Below are positions 1-10,900 of a DNA stretch of 64,000 nt, in pieces. Each line of letters starts with the position of its first letter. Within the stretch, counting starts at the first letter, position 1. This DNA comes from Lacihabitans sp. LS3-19. Its GTDB lineage: Bacteria; Bacteroidota; Bacteroidia; Cytophagales; Spirosomataceae. Where the stretch lies: contig NZ_RJUA01000005.1 in the NCBI RefSeq assembly GCF_024343575.1, positions 174,081 through 238,080 on the forward strand. The letters run 5' to 3'. The notes below the pieces were generated by a model that was not told the origin of the DNA, did not search any database, and saw only the letters and a program-made list of their open reading frames with translations. The translations under genes and the position numbers were made by a program.

Positions 1-761
1 TCAGAGCAGTTTTCCGCGAAATTACCCGCTAAAAAATACTTATTATCCGGAAGTTTTAGAACTTTTGAGTTTTGAACTACATGTCGCTTGTCTCCCAAGT
101 CTTTCATGTAGAGCAACTTACCTTCTTCGTCAAAAACTGTAAATTTAAATTGGCATTTTTTATCGTCTTTTAGCATCAAGTAAATTTCTTTAGAGTTCTC
201 GTTAATTTCTAAAGACAGTACTTTTATATGATTGGAGTATATCTGAGGTAGAACTTTGGCACTTAAATCAAATAAACGATGGAGTTCGGCAACAGGTTTG
301 TCGTTATATTTACCCAAAATAATAACTTTAGTATCTATGGCTGCAAAAAACTCAACATCCATATCAGTTAGCATTTTGGTTTCTGTAATCACCGCATCAC
401 CTTTTTCTAAGTCTAACTTTACGATTTTTACTTTTCGTGTATCCGATTCCCTCAACAAGCAATAGAGATAATTTTTACTTTGAAAATACTTAATAAGACT
501 AAAGCTAATTCCGGGATCTATCGTATTTATCCAAATCTTCTGTAAATTATTATCAAATTTTGAATAAATCAATTTACCTTTTCTGCCAAAAAAATTGGAT
601 TGGGAATTTATCACTAACACTCCGTTTGTGTCAAGAGAAATCACGCTAAAATCATCATCTACATCATTTCTGAGTGGAATTTCGACATCAACGGTTTCAA
701 CCAACTGTGCAAAAATCGGTTGGCTAAAAATTGTCAATATTATAAAAACGAAATATTTCAT
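1..761 (-). CDS. Exported protein of unknown function, 3' end outside window
   Basis: An open frame reads on the minus strand from an ATG at 761 to the left edge without a stop, about 253 residues. It begins with a clear signal peptide (MKYFVFIILTIFSQPIFAQ), so the product is probably periplasmic or secreted. The rest alternates short hydrophobic beta-strand-like stretches with charged turns and looks like beta-propeller blades, but I recognise no family. Its ATG overlaps the stop of the phosphodiesterase gene by two bases (ATGA), so it is the last visible gene of the pyrB-nuoC-phosphodiesterase run. The C-terminus is missing, so a sorting tail or other domain cannot be excluded. Confidence 0.75.
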   Translation of the reverse strand, partial: MKYFVFIILTIFSQPIFAQLVETVDVEIPLRNDVDDDFSVISLDTNGVLVINSQSNFFGRKGKLIYSKFDNNLQKIWINTIDPGISFSLIKYFQSKNYLYCLLRESDTRKVKIVKLDLEKGDAVITETKMLTDMDVEFFAAIDTKVIILGKYNDKPVAELHRLFDLSAKVLPQIYSNHIKVLSLEINENSKEIYLMLKDDKKCQFKFTVFDEEGKLLYMKDLGDKRHVVQNSKVLKLPDNKYFLAGNFAENCS

Positions 762-1255
762 CTAGGACCAAGTTCTATTACCTCTAAATTCGTGACCTTC
801 CCATTTTCTATGCTCATTCTCATGATCGTTCTTACATGATGAAAGCCGTGTTTCCCTGCTGCACCAGGATTGATATATACCAGCCCTTGATTGGTAGGAT
901 CTTTAATTACTCTCAAAATATGGGAATGCCCGCAAATAAACAAGTTTGGCTGGTTTAATTTTATAATTTTCTTAATTCTTGCTGAGTATTTTCCAGGCAA
1001 TGAGCCTATGTGGGTCATAAAAACTTTGAGGTTTTCTATCTCAAAAATCAAATCTTCAGGCAATTCAAATCGAAGTTCTTGGGTCTCGATATTTCCATAA
1101 ACTGCACGAGTAGGTTTAAAAACACAAAGAGCGTCTAAAACTTCGCGATTGCCAATGTCTCCAACATGCCAAATCTCATCTACCTCTTTGAAGTGTTCGA
1201 ATACCATTGGATCAAGATAAGAGTGCGTGTCTGATATGAGTCCAATGTTTTTCAT
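758..1255 (-). CDS. YfcE/MJ0936-family metallophosphoesterase
   Basis: A 165-residue cytoplasmic phosphodiesterase of the calcineurin-like superfamily. All metal-binding motifs are present: D9-T-H11, G-D33, G-N55, T-H82 and the C-terminal G-H110-S-H112 pair. The length fits the small YfcE/MJ0936 type, which hydrolyses phosphodiester bonds with Mn or Ni bound; the natural substrate is usually unknown. It starts immediately after the nuoC stop and overlaps the next gene, so it is cotranscribed with nuoC and probably pyrB. This neighbourhood gives no clear functional hint. Confidence 0.9.
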   Translation of the reverse strand: MKNIGLISDTHSYLDPMVFEHFKEVDEIWHVGDIGNREVLDALCVFKPTRAVYGNIETQELRFELPEDLIFEIENLKVFMTHIGSLPGKYSARIKKIIKLNQPNLFICGHSHILRVIKDPTNQGLVYINPGAAGKHGFHHVRTIMRMSIENGKVTNLEVIELGPR

Positions 1256-1753
1256 TTAGTATTTTACTTTAATGCCATGGTATTTTTCTAGTTCCTCGTA
1301 GTCTTTTCGCATTGGGTGTCCTTCCCAATCTGCCGGCAAAAGAATTCTTCTTAAATCAGGATGAGTATTGAACTTTACACCAAAAAAATCAAAAATTTCT
1401 CTCTCATGCCAGTCTGCCGTTTTCCATAAAGCCGAAACCGAATCTATTCGTGATGAATCATCCAAAGTTCGGTCGATTTGAGTTTTTAATATCAATGAAA
1501 CACCAAATGGAATTGAGGTGAAATGATAGATAATGTCAATTTTCCCATTTTCTACGCCGTTGTCTATCCCTGTAATACAATTTAACAAATCAAAATAATA
1601 CGTCGGAGAAGTGTAAATATATTGGCAAATTTTTAAAAGGTCTTTTGTTTCAAACAAAATATATGGTTGGGAAACTTCCTCAAGCAAGGTTAATTCAAGA
1701 TTTAGCTTTTTTTGTAAATCTTCGAATATTGTTTTGGTTTTTGAGAGGTTCAT
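1256..1753 (-). CDS. nuoC: NADH-quinone oxidoreductase subunit C
   Basis: 165 residues matching the 30-kDa subunit of respiratory complex I, a peripheral-arm protein that helps hold the Fe-S subunits. The signature region starts at W115 (WHEREIFDFFGVKF) and continues through the PDLRRILLPADWEGHPMRKDY block near the C-terminus. Length is typical of a stand-alone NuoC rather than a NuoCD fusion. No other nuo gene lies in the window: the neighbours are pyrB (4 bases upstream) and a phosphodiesterase (immediately downstream). Either the rest of complex I is encoded elsewhere or this is a second, dispersed copy. Confidence 0.93.
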   Translation of the reverse strand: MNLSKTKTIFEDLQKKLNLELTLLEEVSQPYILFETKDLLKICQYIYTSPTYYFDLLNCITGIDNGVENGKIDIIYHFTSIPFGVSLILKTQIDRTLDDSSRIDSVSALWKTADWHEREIFDFFGVKFNTHPDLRRILLPADWEGHPMRKDYEELEKYHGIKVKY

Positions 1754-1757
1754 ATAT

Positions 1758-2681
1758 TTAATTTTTTTGAGCCAATAGGAACATCACTGCCATTCTTACG
1801 GCCACACCGTTTTCTACTTGGTCTAATATTATAGAATGCTGAGAGTCTGCAGCGTCAGAACTTAGCTCTACTCCTCTATTGATCGGACCTGGGTGCATTA
1901 TTACTATTTCCTTATCTAACTTTTCTAACATACTTTTGTTTATTCCAAAATACAATGAATATTCTCTCAATGAAGGAAAATACTTCAACTGCTGGCGTTC
2001 GAGCTGAATTCTTAGCACATTGGCTACGTCACACCATGCTAGAGCTTCTTCTACCTTATCAAAAACTTTAACACCCAATTCGCCTAAATGTTTTGGAATT
2101 AAGGTCTTTGGCCCACAAACTCTAACTTCTGCCCCCAGTTTTTGCAAACAAAATATATTTGAAAGTGCAACTCTAGAATGTAGTATATCTCCAATTATTG
2201 CTATCTTTTTGCCTTTTAGGTCACCAATTTTCTCCTGCATAGAGAATGCATCCAACAAAGCCTGCGTAGGATGTTCATGGGTGCCATCTCCTGCATTTAC
2301 TATATTAGCCTTGATTTTATTGGATAAAAAATGTGGAGCTCCAGGACTACTATGTCGCATAACCACCATGTCCACTTTCATTGCCAAAATATTATTGACA
2401 GTGTCCAGTAGTGTTTCACCCTTTTTAACTGAACTGCCCGCAGAACTAAAATTGATGGTATCGGCCGAAAGTCTTTTTTCTGCCAATTCGAATGAAAGCC
2501 TTGTACGGGTAGAGTTTTCAAAAAAAAGATTGGCAATCGTGATGTCTCGAAGAGAAGGAACCTTTTTGATGGGTCTATTAATGACTTCTTTAAATTCTTT
2601 TGCAGTTGAGAGTATTAAATGAATATCGTTTTCTGTGATATTTTTTATTCCCAATAAATGTCTTGTACTTAAAGAATCCAT
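1758..2681 (-). CDS. pyrB: Aspartate carbamoyltransferase catalytic subunit
   Basis: A 307-residue enzyme catalysing carbamoyl phosphate plus L-aspartate to N-carbamoyl-aspartate, the committed step of pyrimidine synthesis. The carbamoyl-phosphate loop FENSTRTR lies at about residues 54-61, the HPTQALLDAF motif in the middle and HPGPINRGVE near the C-terminus. Size equals the usual catalytic chain. No pyrI regulatory subunit follows, so it may work as an unregulated trimer (inference). It leads a tightly spaced minus-strand run with nuoC and the phosphodiesterase. No PyrR-type attenuator is evident in the 147 bases upstream. Confidence 0.96.
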   Translation of the reverse strand: MDSLSTRHLLGIKNITENDIHLILSTAKEFKEVINRPIKKVPSLRDITIANLFFENSTRTRLSFELAEKRLSADTINFSSAGSSVKKGETLLDTVNNILAMKVDMVVMRHSSPGAPHFLSNKIKANIVNAGDGTHEHPTQALLDAFSMQEKIGDLKGKKIAIIGDILHSRVALSNIFCLQKLGAEVRVCGPKTLIPKHLGELGVKVFDKVEEALAWCDVANVLRIQLERQQLKYFPSLREYSLYFGINKSMLEKLDKEIVIMHPGPINRGVELSSDAADSQHSIILDQVENGVAVRMAVMFLLAQKN

Positions 2682-2828
2682 CTAGTATTAATAATTTTAC
2701 AAAAGTAATAAAATATGAGTTCTTAAAAAATCTAAACTTAGATACTAAGCTATTTTGCTAATATTAATTTCAAGAAATCGGTTAAATTTCATTCCCTTTC
2801 ATCACGTTTTACCATTCTTAATGAATAA

Positions 2829-5800
2829 TTATTTGTTTTGATTTTGCCATAAATACGTTTTCAAAGTAGCGTTATTTCTAGCAAAAATCAGCATTTGCTT
2901 CCCTCCAGAGATTTTCACATTGACGATGTCTCTTACTTCTCCATCTACATTAAAGCCGCTTTTTATATTATCAGAAATAGCAAAACCTCCTTTTCCATCA
3001 CCCAAAAGTAGTGTCCCTTTGCTTGCATCGTATCTACCGTATTTCACGCGAGTGCCATAAAAATTCCCTCCCAATACAATATCTAATTTATTATCATTGT
3101 TAAAATCCTCGATGACAATTCCATTAACTGGAGCTAATTGAGCTTGAGCTGGCAAACTATTGAGTTTAAATTTATCATTTCCTAAATTTTCTAAATAACT
3201 GGTGCTAAATGTATAAGCTTTTAATTCTAATGCATCCTTTAGTTCATCAGATTTAAAAACTTCGGTAATTTTTTGATTTGCATATTCGGAATAATTTACA
3301 AATCTTGATTTCAAATAACTCAATTGCATGCTAATGTCGTCTTTTGAAAACACTGGATAATTTTCACCATTATTGTAAGCACATAAAATTGGATCAAGCG
3401 TACCATTGTTGTCAAAATCCTTTGCATATAACGAAACAGGCTCTTTTGCTGACGCTTTTAGTTGGGAATTCAAGCCGAAATTACCCAAAACATAATCCAT
3501 ATCACCATCATTATCAAAATCGCCTTCTTCTATCGTATTCCACCAACCGTTTGATTCACCTAAGCCAGCTTTTGTAGTGTTTTCTGTAAATTTCCCATTG
3601 GTATTTTCAAAAGTTCTGATAGGCATAAACTCCCCAACTACAATGAGATCTTTTTTCCCGTCCTTATTAAAATCACTCCATAAAGCATCTGTAACCATTC
3701 CTGGTGAAATTAATGCAGGACATATTTCTGATGTAACATCTTTAAAGTTTCCTTTACCATCATTTTGCAAAATATAACTCCTAGGAGCTGCAGGATATTT
3801 TCCTGAAACCAACCTTCCTCCTACAAACAAGTCCAAGTCGCCGTCAGAATCAAAGTCTCCCGCTTCCACACATGAGCCACTAACCAACATAACAGGTAAA
3901 GCTTCAACTTTTTTAGTAAACTTACCTTTTCCATCATTCATATAAAGTCTGTCTTGAAGTTCATTCGAATTCTGTTCTGCTTCATTGCCCCCACTTACAA
4001 TGTACAAATCAAGATCTTTGTCTCCATCAGCATCAAAAAACAATATTCCAACATCTTCACAGTTTTTGTCTAAAGCAAATACTGAATTAGGTTGTTCTTT
4101 AAATTGTCCTGTGGCATTTTGGAAATACAAAACCCCTGTCTGCCCTTTTGCCCCTCCAACAAAAACATCCTCAAAACCGTCCTGATTAACATCACCAGAG
4201 GCTATTTTAGGCCCTTGAATTGAAAGTTTATGTGGCAATAATATTTCGCGATAGAAATCAACAAATTCGTTTTCTAGATGTTGGTATTTATCCAAACCAG
4301 CAGATACTATTTCATTAAAATAAGGATTTGAATCTTGTGTATTTTGTGGAGTGCTATTTTTAGCATCGGCTTGATTTAAAGAAATTACCTGATTCGCTTT
4401 TACATTTTGAAGTATTTGTTCGCGACCATCCGGCCAAATGACTTTGAGCTCATTCACTACATTTTCGATACCGAGACCAAAAACTAAGTCATAAGCAACA
4501 GAAGATTGAAAGCCACGGGTAGGCATAAGTTCTTGTGTCAAAGTTTTAGACCCAAGACTTAAAACCACTTTCGAGCCAATTCCAAATGTATTCTGATTTT
4601 CTCCTTTTAATTTTATTTTCAAATAATTGTTTTTAGTAAGAACATTGCTGTTATTTCTATAAACAAATGCCTCCAAATCGGTATTGTTCACGACCAAGTC
4701 TAGGTCACCATCGTTGTCCAAATCGGCATAGGCAGACCCATTTGATAAGGATTTTTTATTCAAACCCCAATCTTCATTGACTTTCGAAAAACTCAGATCA
4801 CCGTTATTTCGGTAAGTATAGTTTTCTTCTAATGACGAAGGAATATTCTTTAAAAGTTTGTCAATTGACATCGGTACACCAGAATTATTTTCGTTCATTT
4901 TTTCCTGAACTGCAAAATTCATAAAATCCATATTGGTGTAATCTTTTTTCACTCCATTAGTAATGTAAATATCTTTAAATCCGTCGTTGTCTAGATCACA
5001 AAAAAGTGGAGACCAGCTCCAATCCGTACCTGAAACACCCGAAAATTGTCCAATTTCTGAAAAAGACTTCCCTTGGTTGTTTAGATGAAGCATGTTTCGC
5101 ATACTTTGCTGATAAAAGCCATTTTTGACTAGCAGTAAATATTTATCATAATTATCAGGCCCAGAGACCATTTTTTGTCTAGTATTCCCTTCAGGCCACA
5201 TATCAAGTGTCATAATATCCGTAAAGCCATCATTGTTGATATCTGCGATATCAGATCCCATAGAAAAGTGAGAGGTATGACCAATGTATTTTTCAAGACT
5301 TTGGGTAAATGTACCGTTCTGATTATTTATGTATAGATAATCTTGTTCGTTAAAATCGTTTGAAATATAAATATCCGACCAACCATCGTTGTTGATGTCT
5401 GAGATAGAAATACCTAATCCGAAACCTAAAACATTTGAAACTAAGCCAGCCTCATCATTAACGACTTTAAATTTACCATTATCGTTTCTATATAATCTAT
5501 CCTCAAAACTTGGATCTCTCTCTTTTTTCATATCGTTGCTAACCGACCGAAAACTCGCATACTCTTGCACAGAATGATTTAGCACATAAAGGTCTAAATC
5601 ACCGTCTCGATCATAGTCAAAAAAAGCACCCTGTGTAGAATAACCCTCATCGCCAACTCCATACTCATCGGCTTTTTCTGTAAATGTCAAATTTCCATTA
5701 TTGATAAAAAGTAGATTTTTCCTTTTGTAACTATCTTTTGCAGCAGACCTGCATACATATATATCTAGTAGACCATCTCCGTTTACATCAGCCATTGTGG

Positions 5801-6149
5801 TACCTGTATTCCACAAACCTTCTGCAAATACGCCAGCTTTTTGGGCTATTTCCTCAAATTCAAAATCACCTTTGTTTAAATACAATCTGCTACCAACCAT
5901 ACTTCCCGTAAAATAAATATCCTGGAGGCCATCGTTATTAATATCTCCTACGGAAACACCTCCACCATTGTATAAATACCCATATGTAAGAATATTAAAG
6001 TCAGGCGTTTCACTTATTAGGTTCTTAAACTTGATTCCTGTTTGACTACTTGGCATTAATGTAAACATTTTAGAATCATCCGACTGATTACAAGCGGCAC
6101 AAAAAGCTAACACCAAAGCATAAACGAGAGAATGGGCAAGAATTCGCAT
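2829..6149 (-). CDS. FG-GAP/VCBS repeat lipoprotein with ASPIC/UnbV domain
   Basis: An 1106-residue surface protein. The N-terminus is a lipoprotein-type signal ending near Cys20 (FCAACN). The body is built from many FG-GAP/VCBS blades, each with a calcium-loop-like DxNxDGxxDI motif (for example DINNDGLQDIYF, DVNGDGLLDIYV), interrupted by an ASPIC/UnbV domain at roughly residues 500-590. Two propeller halves therefore flank ASPIC. Such proteins are frequently encoded beside SusC/SusD pairs in Cytophagales, and a role in surface glycan or ligand binding is inferred. It follows the susD gene, but a terminator lies between them, so it may be transcribed at a different level. Confidence 0.92.
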   Translation of the reverse strand: MRILAHSLVYALVLAFCAACNQSDDSKMFTLMPSSQTGIKFKNLISETPDFNILTYGYLYNGGGVSVGDINNDGLQDIYFTGSMVGSRLYLNKGDFEFEEIAQKAGVFAEGLWNTGTTMADVNGDGLLDIYVCRSAAKDSYKRKNLLFINNGNLTFTEKADEYGVGDEGYSTQGAFFDYDRDGDLDLYVLNHSVQEYASFRSVSNDMKKERDPSFEDRLYRNDNGKFKVVNDEAGLVSNVLGFGLGISISDINNDGWSDIYISNDFNEQDYLYINNQNGTFTQSLEKYIGHTSHFSMGSDIADINNDGFTDIMTLDMWPEGNTRQKMVSGPDNYDKYLLLVKNGFYQQSMRNMLHLNNQGKSFSEIGQFSGVSGTDWSWSPLFCDLDNDGFKDIYITNGVKKDYTNMDFMNFAVQEKMNENNSGVPMSIDKLLKNIPSSLEENYTYRNNGDLSFSKVNEDWGLNKKSLSNGSAYADLDNDGDLDLVVNNTDLEAFVYRNNSNVLTKNNYLKIKLKGENQNTFGIGSKVVLSLGSKTLTQELMPTRGFQSSVAYDLVFGLGIENVVNELKVIWPDGREQILQNVKANQVISLNQADAKNSTPQNTQDSNPYFNEIVSAGLDKYQHLENEFVDFYREILLPHKLSIQGPKIASGDVNQDGFEDVFVGGAKGQTGVLYFQNATGQFKEQPNSVFALDKNCEDVGILFFDADGDKDLDLYIVSGGNEAEQNSNELQDRLYMNDGKGKFTKKVEALPVMLVSGSCVEAGDFDSDGDLDLFVGGRLVSGKYPAAPRSYILQNDGKGNFKDVTSEICPALISPGMVTDALWSDFNKDGKKDLIVVGEFMPIRTFENTNGKFTENTTKAGLGESNGWWNTIEEGDFDNDGDMDYVLGNFGLNSQLKASAKEPVSLYAKDFDNNGTLDPILCAYNNGENYPVFSKDDISMQLSYLKSRFVNYSEYANQKITEVFKSDELKDALELKAYTFSTSYLENLGNDKFKLNSLPAQAQLAPVNGIVIEDFNNDNKLDIVLGGNFYGTRVKYGRYDASKGTLLLGDGKGGFAISDNIKSGFNVDGEVRDIVNVKISGGKQMLIFARNNATLKTYLWQNQNK

Positions 6150-6261
6150 TATTTAAAATTAAAATTGAATCAATATATGGAAGAATAAGTATTAAAAAAA
6201 ATATTTAAATACCAGACTTAAATTTTCGTAAAATCTAAAGCTTTAATTTTTTTTTCTAAAA

Positions 6262-6296
6262 AAAAGAGCACGTGAGTTTTATTCACATGCTCTTTT
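6262..6296 (-). terminator. Rho-independent terminator after susD
   Basis: Inverted repeat with arms 6262-6270/6288-6296, extended inward by GTGA/TCAC (6272-6275/6283-6286) around one mismatch, with a short loop. Read on the minus strand it is followed by a run of T, so it can stop transcripts leaving susD before the FG-GAP gene. Intrinsic termination is often leaky, so partial read-through is possible. Confidence 0.75.
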
Positions 6297-6314
6297 AAAA
6301 TCTATATTATACTA

Positions 6315-7895
6315 TCAAGGGAAATTAGAACCACCTGTATCCCACCATAATCGGGTACCGATTTCATCTTTACCTTTAAGCTTGGCTGTAGCGTCAGCCA
6401 CACCTTTAGCGTTTCCATTTCTCTCCGCATTCACGAATGGCATACGTCTAAGAATATCTCCTTTTGGAATTACTCCCCAGTCGGCATTGCTGCTGTTCTG
6501 ATATACTGGAGGAAGTTTTGGATAACCTGTCCTTCTATGATCCATCCATGATTCCATCTCGTTTGTATAACAAGCAATCCATTTTTGGGTAATAATTTTC
6601 TCAAGTTTGACCTCTTTGGAAGCTGCCTCATCCCAAGCTACTGTAGTTGTAATTTGATTCTTAAAATCATTGACATCACCTGATGCTTTAGGGTCGTCAT
6701 AATCTATCGGTAGGCTTTTATTATCAGCCAAATAAGCATCTACACCACCAGTTCCCCAAAGCTCAAATGAAGCCCTAACGCCTGCTTCGTAATTTGCTTT
6801 TGCATCCCCAGCTCCAGCCCATCCACGCAAAGCGGCTTCAGCTTTTAAGAAATAAACCTCATCAGCACTCAATACTTTACGTTTTGTAACTTTTGCTGGA
6901 TCATTAAAGCTTATATCTAAGGTAGAAAAACTTAATCTATCATCTTTCGCAACCAATTCAGCACCATTACGAATACCTTTATACGGCCACTCTGGGTGAT
7001 CTTTTACCAAAGACAAATCAGAAACTGGATCAAAAAATGCATGAATTCTATTGTCTTTGTAACCAATCAAAATTGACTCCATAGTAGCACTCATACGTGT
7101 ATCACCCCATTCAAAACATATCTGTGCAGGGTGAAATTTGTTTCCATATCCTGAAATATTAAAATTATCTCCGTTGGTTAAAATTAAACCAGCAGGATCT
7201 GCCAATGCTTTTTCCCCCTCTTTTTTGGCAAGAGCTGGATCAACTTTAGAAACTCTCATTGCCAATTGTAACCGCAATGAGTTAGCATATTTAGCCCATT
7301 TGGCAACATTTCCGCCATAACTAGCATCGAAACTGTTTAGTCCAACATAGTCTTTATTTTTACTAAATTCAGCTATTATACGATCTAAGTCACTAAAAAA
7401 TGCTTTGTAAAGCACATCTTCACTATCGTATAATACTTCTCCGGTTTTTCCATAATTGGTATAAATTATAGGCCCTTGATATAAAGTAACTCTTGACATT
7501 GAAATTATTTTAATCAAATTAGCCCACTCAACAAATACAGAGTAGCCATCTTTTTGGGCGATCTCAATTACTTGTTTAGCTGGTGCCATTACATTGCTAT
7601 ATTCTCTACCCCAATATCCATTCCAACGAATGTAATAAGTGGTATTATTTACACCACCCACAAATGGAGTTGGTGTAGCCAAATGCTGAGAATATGTTAC
7701 GTTAGTCAAATTGTGATCAATCTGGTTGCCAAATATCTGCCCTAACATGGAGGGAAAATAAGAACCTACGTGATTGAAATCCTGTTTTAAAGATTCTGTT
7801 GAGATCTGATAAGGATTGGTATTGATCTCTTCAAAATTGTCTGTACAGCCCCCAAAAAGCAAAACAGAGGCTATTAGATATATTAATTTCTTCAT
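6315..7895 (-). CDS. SusD/RagB-family outer-membrane nutrient-binding lipoprotein
   Basis: 526 residues, with a lipoprotein signal (FGGC, lipid-bearing Cys17) followed by the typical FEEINTNPYQ start of SusD-like group 2 proteins. These all-helical, TPR-containing lipoproteins lie on the outer face of the outer membrane as the lid of a SusC transporter and bind the incoming oligosaccharide or peptide. The C-terminal MESWMDHRRTGYPKLP segment is a family hallmark. It begins 10 bases after susC, so the two are cotranscribed. The substrate cannot be told from sequence; no glycoside hydrolase is encoded nearby. Confidence 0.93.
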   Translation of the reverse strand: MKKLIYLIASVLLFGGCTDNFEEINTNPYQISTESLKQDFNHVGSYFPSMLGQIFGNQIDHNLTNVTYSQHLATPTPFVGGVNNTTYYIRWNGYWGREYSNVMAPAKQVIEIAQKDGYSVFVEWANLIKIISMSRVTLYQGPIIYTNYGKTGEVLYDSEDVLYKAFFSDLDRIIAEFSKNKDYVGLNSFDASYGGNVAKWAKYANSLRLQLAMRVSKVDPALAKKEGEKALADPAGLILTNGDNFNISGYGNKFHPAQICFEWGDTRMSATMESILIGYKDNRIHAFFDPVSDLSLVKDHPEWPYKGIRNGAELVAKDDRLSFSTLDISFNDPAKVTKRKVLSADEVYFLKAEAALRGWAGAGDAKANYEAGVRASFELWGTGGVDAYLADNKSLPIDYDDPKASGDVNDFKNQITTTVAWDEAASKEVKLEKIITQKWIACYTNEMESWMDHRRTGYPKLPPVYQNSSNADWGVIPKGDILRRMPFVNAERNGNAKGVADATAKLKGKDEIGTRLWWDTGGSNFP

Positions 7896-7905
7896 GTTTT
7901 CTTGT

Positions 7906-10900
7906 TTAAAAAGTTAATTTTAGATTGAAACCATATGTTCTAGTTGAAGGTAGATTGAAGTTATCTAAACCTTGAGCATTCTGGTTTGTACTCATTGCTA
8001 ATTCTGGATCAAATGGAGCTACTTTGTGTAAGAAAAACAAATTGTTTCCAATGAACGAAATGTTGGCAGCCTTGATAGGTAGGTTAGTTTTTGCCAAGTT
8101 CAAATCATATCCTAAATTAAACTGAGCCAGTCTGATATTAGTACGATCATAAACATATGCCTCTCCAATACCATTTCTATCACCGATAGCTCTGTACCAA
8201 GTTTCAGCATCAACCGTTGTAATGGCAGCCTCTGTATTTTTATCAACCCCATTCACTTTTACTCCACCAGCATCTCTTGCGTCTGCAGTTCTTAAAGAAA
8301 CCCCAGCACCGTCTAGCATAGATTCAGTCTGGCTAAACACGTGGCCTCCAAACTTACCATTGATCAAAACTCCCATATTAAATCTTTTGTAGGTAAAATT
8401 GTTATTCCATCCCAAAGACCATCTTGGATCCAAATTACCAACAAGTTCGGTAGTTGCCGTTCTTAAAGGTTTGCCATTGTCAAAAATGATTCTGTCTTGA
8501 GCATCTCTTTGGAATTTTAATACATACAAATCATTGAATGCACCACCAACTACCAATTTAGAATCGTATCCTTCCGAGCTACCCAATTGGATTACTTTCT
8601 TAGGATCTGGTCCGATATCTACTATTTTATTTCTATTTCTAGTAAAGTTAAAGGCAGTAGTCCACTGAAAATCATTCGTTTTATAAGGAGTAGCACTTAA
8701 AGTTAGCTCAACTCCTTTGTTGGTGATTTCACCTGCGTTAATAAACTCTGTGGTATATCCACCCTCACCAGAAACAGTTGGTACTTGTATAAACTGGTCT
8801 TTACTTGTGATATCATAATATGTAAAGTCTATACCAAACCTATTATGAAAAAATCTCCAATCAGCTCCAAACTCTAAACTTGTGATAATTTCAGGCTTAG
8901 CATTTAAGAAAGGCTTCACCGTATTTCTTACTACACCACCACTTGCATTAATGCTATTTTGAGGAAATATCCTATTAAATGGCACTTCGTTTCCTACTTG
9001 AGTATAAGAAGCTCTTAATTTACCGAAAGTAATAAAATCAGGCATTTTAAACATTTCGCTAACTATTCCTGTAAGACCAACAGATGGATAAAAATAGGAA
9101 TCGTTGCCTGTCAAAGCCAAAGTAGATGCCCAGTCATTTCTTCCTGATAAATCAAGGAATAACATTTCTTTAAATCCAAACTGGAAGTTACCAAAAAGAC
9201 CTTGTTTTACTACCGAACCATTTGTGATTGAAGAAACTTGTACGTTGGTAGGTAAGTTTTGGAAATAAAACTCATTTGGATACAATAGACCTACTGTACC
9301 AGTATTGACAGCTACGCCAACGCCATATTTGGTTTTTTGATAGCTACCACCGATTACTGAATTCAAAGTAAGATTCTTACTAAGGTTAGCAGAATGGGTT
9401 AGAATTGCATCTGTGTAGGCAAGTTGATCGTCATAGTTTGAATAATCCCAGGCTCCATTAGGATGAACATTGGTAGAGTTAGAAGTAGCAGCATGCTGTT
9501 GCTCAAACTGTTTAGCTGCGTAATCAAAATTACCTCTTACCTGTAGCGTCAAGTTTTTAAGAATATTGTAGGCAACACTCATGCTTCCAATTGCTCTTTT
9601 TGAATCGTCAGTTTTAGGTTCATTATTAACAATCCAGTATGGATTAGACTGATGGTGATCCGAAACAAACCAATTTTGAGCATTTATATTTCTCTTTTCA
9701 TTAAAAACCGAATAATTGTTCCTATAGTCACTAAAGTTCCTTTCTCTAGGGAACATATACAAACCAGTAAGTGGATTTAAATAATAACCAGCTGTAAGCC
9801 TATTTTCCGTTTTTTCCATTGCAAGAATTACGTTAGAACTTATCGTAACTTTATCTTTAAACATCTTTGTAGACTGTTTGAATGAAAAGTTATTTTTACC
9901 ATAATTATTATTTGGTGTTATTCCATTTGCTTTTGTGTTAGCATAAGAAAAATATGCTTTGGTTTTATCATTACCACCACTTACGGTTACAGCATTGTAT
10001 CTATTATGTCCTGTTTGGAAAAAATCTTTAACGAAACTGTCATCATAATTTCCAGCCGTTGTTGACCAACTTTCTTTTGCGTTAGACTTAGCACCATATT
10101 TATACTGCAATTCTGGTAATTCTATATAATGCTCATTAGTAAATCCAGAATTCAATGTAACAGTAGCTTTTCCAGAAGCACCCGATTTTGTTGTTATTAA
10201 AACAACACCGTTTGCTCCTTGACTACCATATAATACAGCAGCATTAGATCCTCTCAATATACTGATACTTTCTATATCCTCAGGGTTAATTGCCGAAAGT
10301 CCATCGCCTTGGTCAGTGCCACCCCACATACCTGGTTGGTTTCCTCTATTGTTAGCCATAGGAATACCATCAATTACAAAAAGAGGAGAGCTATCACCAC
10401 TTAGTGATTTATTTCCTCTTAATACAATTTTAGTAGAACCACCCGCTCCTGAGCTGCTTCTTTTGATTTCTACACCAGCAGCTTTTCCTGAAAGACTGTT
10501 CATGAAATTCGGGTCCCTCGTTCTAATTAACTCATCTGAACTAACTGTTTGTTGAGCATAAGAGAGTGTTTTTTCCTCACGCTTAATACCTAAAGCGGTA
10601 ACTACAATAGCGTCTAATAAGCTAGGATCACTTGCCAAGGCCACGTCAACAGTGTTGCTACTACCAACCGAAATCGATTGACTCGTCATTCCAATGAACG
10701 AAAAAATCAATACGTCTTTAGAGGCAGCCTTAATAGAATATTTGCCTTCTGTGTCAGTCAAAGCACCAATTGAAGTACCCTGAACAACAACACTCACTCC
10801 CGAAATAGGAGATCCATCATCGGAATCTGTCACCTTGCCAGAAACCGTTTTATTTTGAGCTAGAATGGGAAGCGAACCCAAAAACAGCACAAAAAATAGT

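Noticed and set aside
2020..2622. 200-codon open frame on the plus strand
   Set aside because: It lies wholly antisense to pyrB, has no recognisable domain, and its composition mirrors the codon pattern of the opposite gene.
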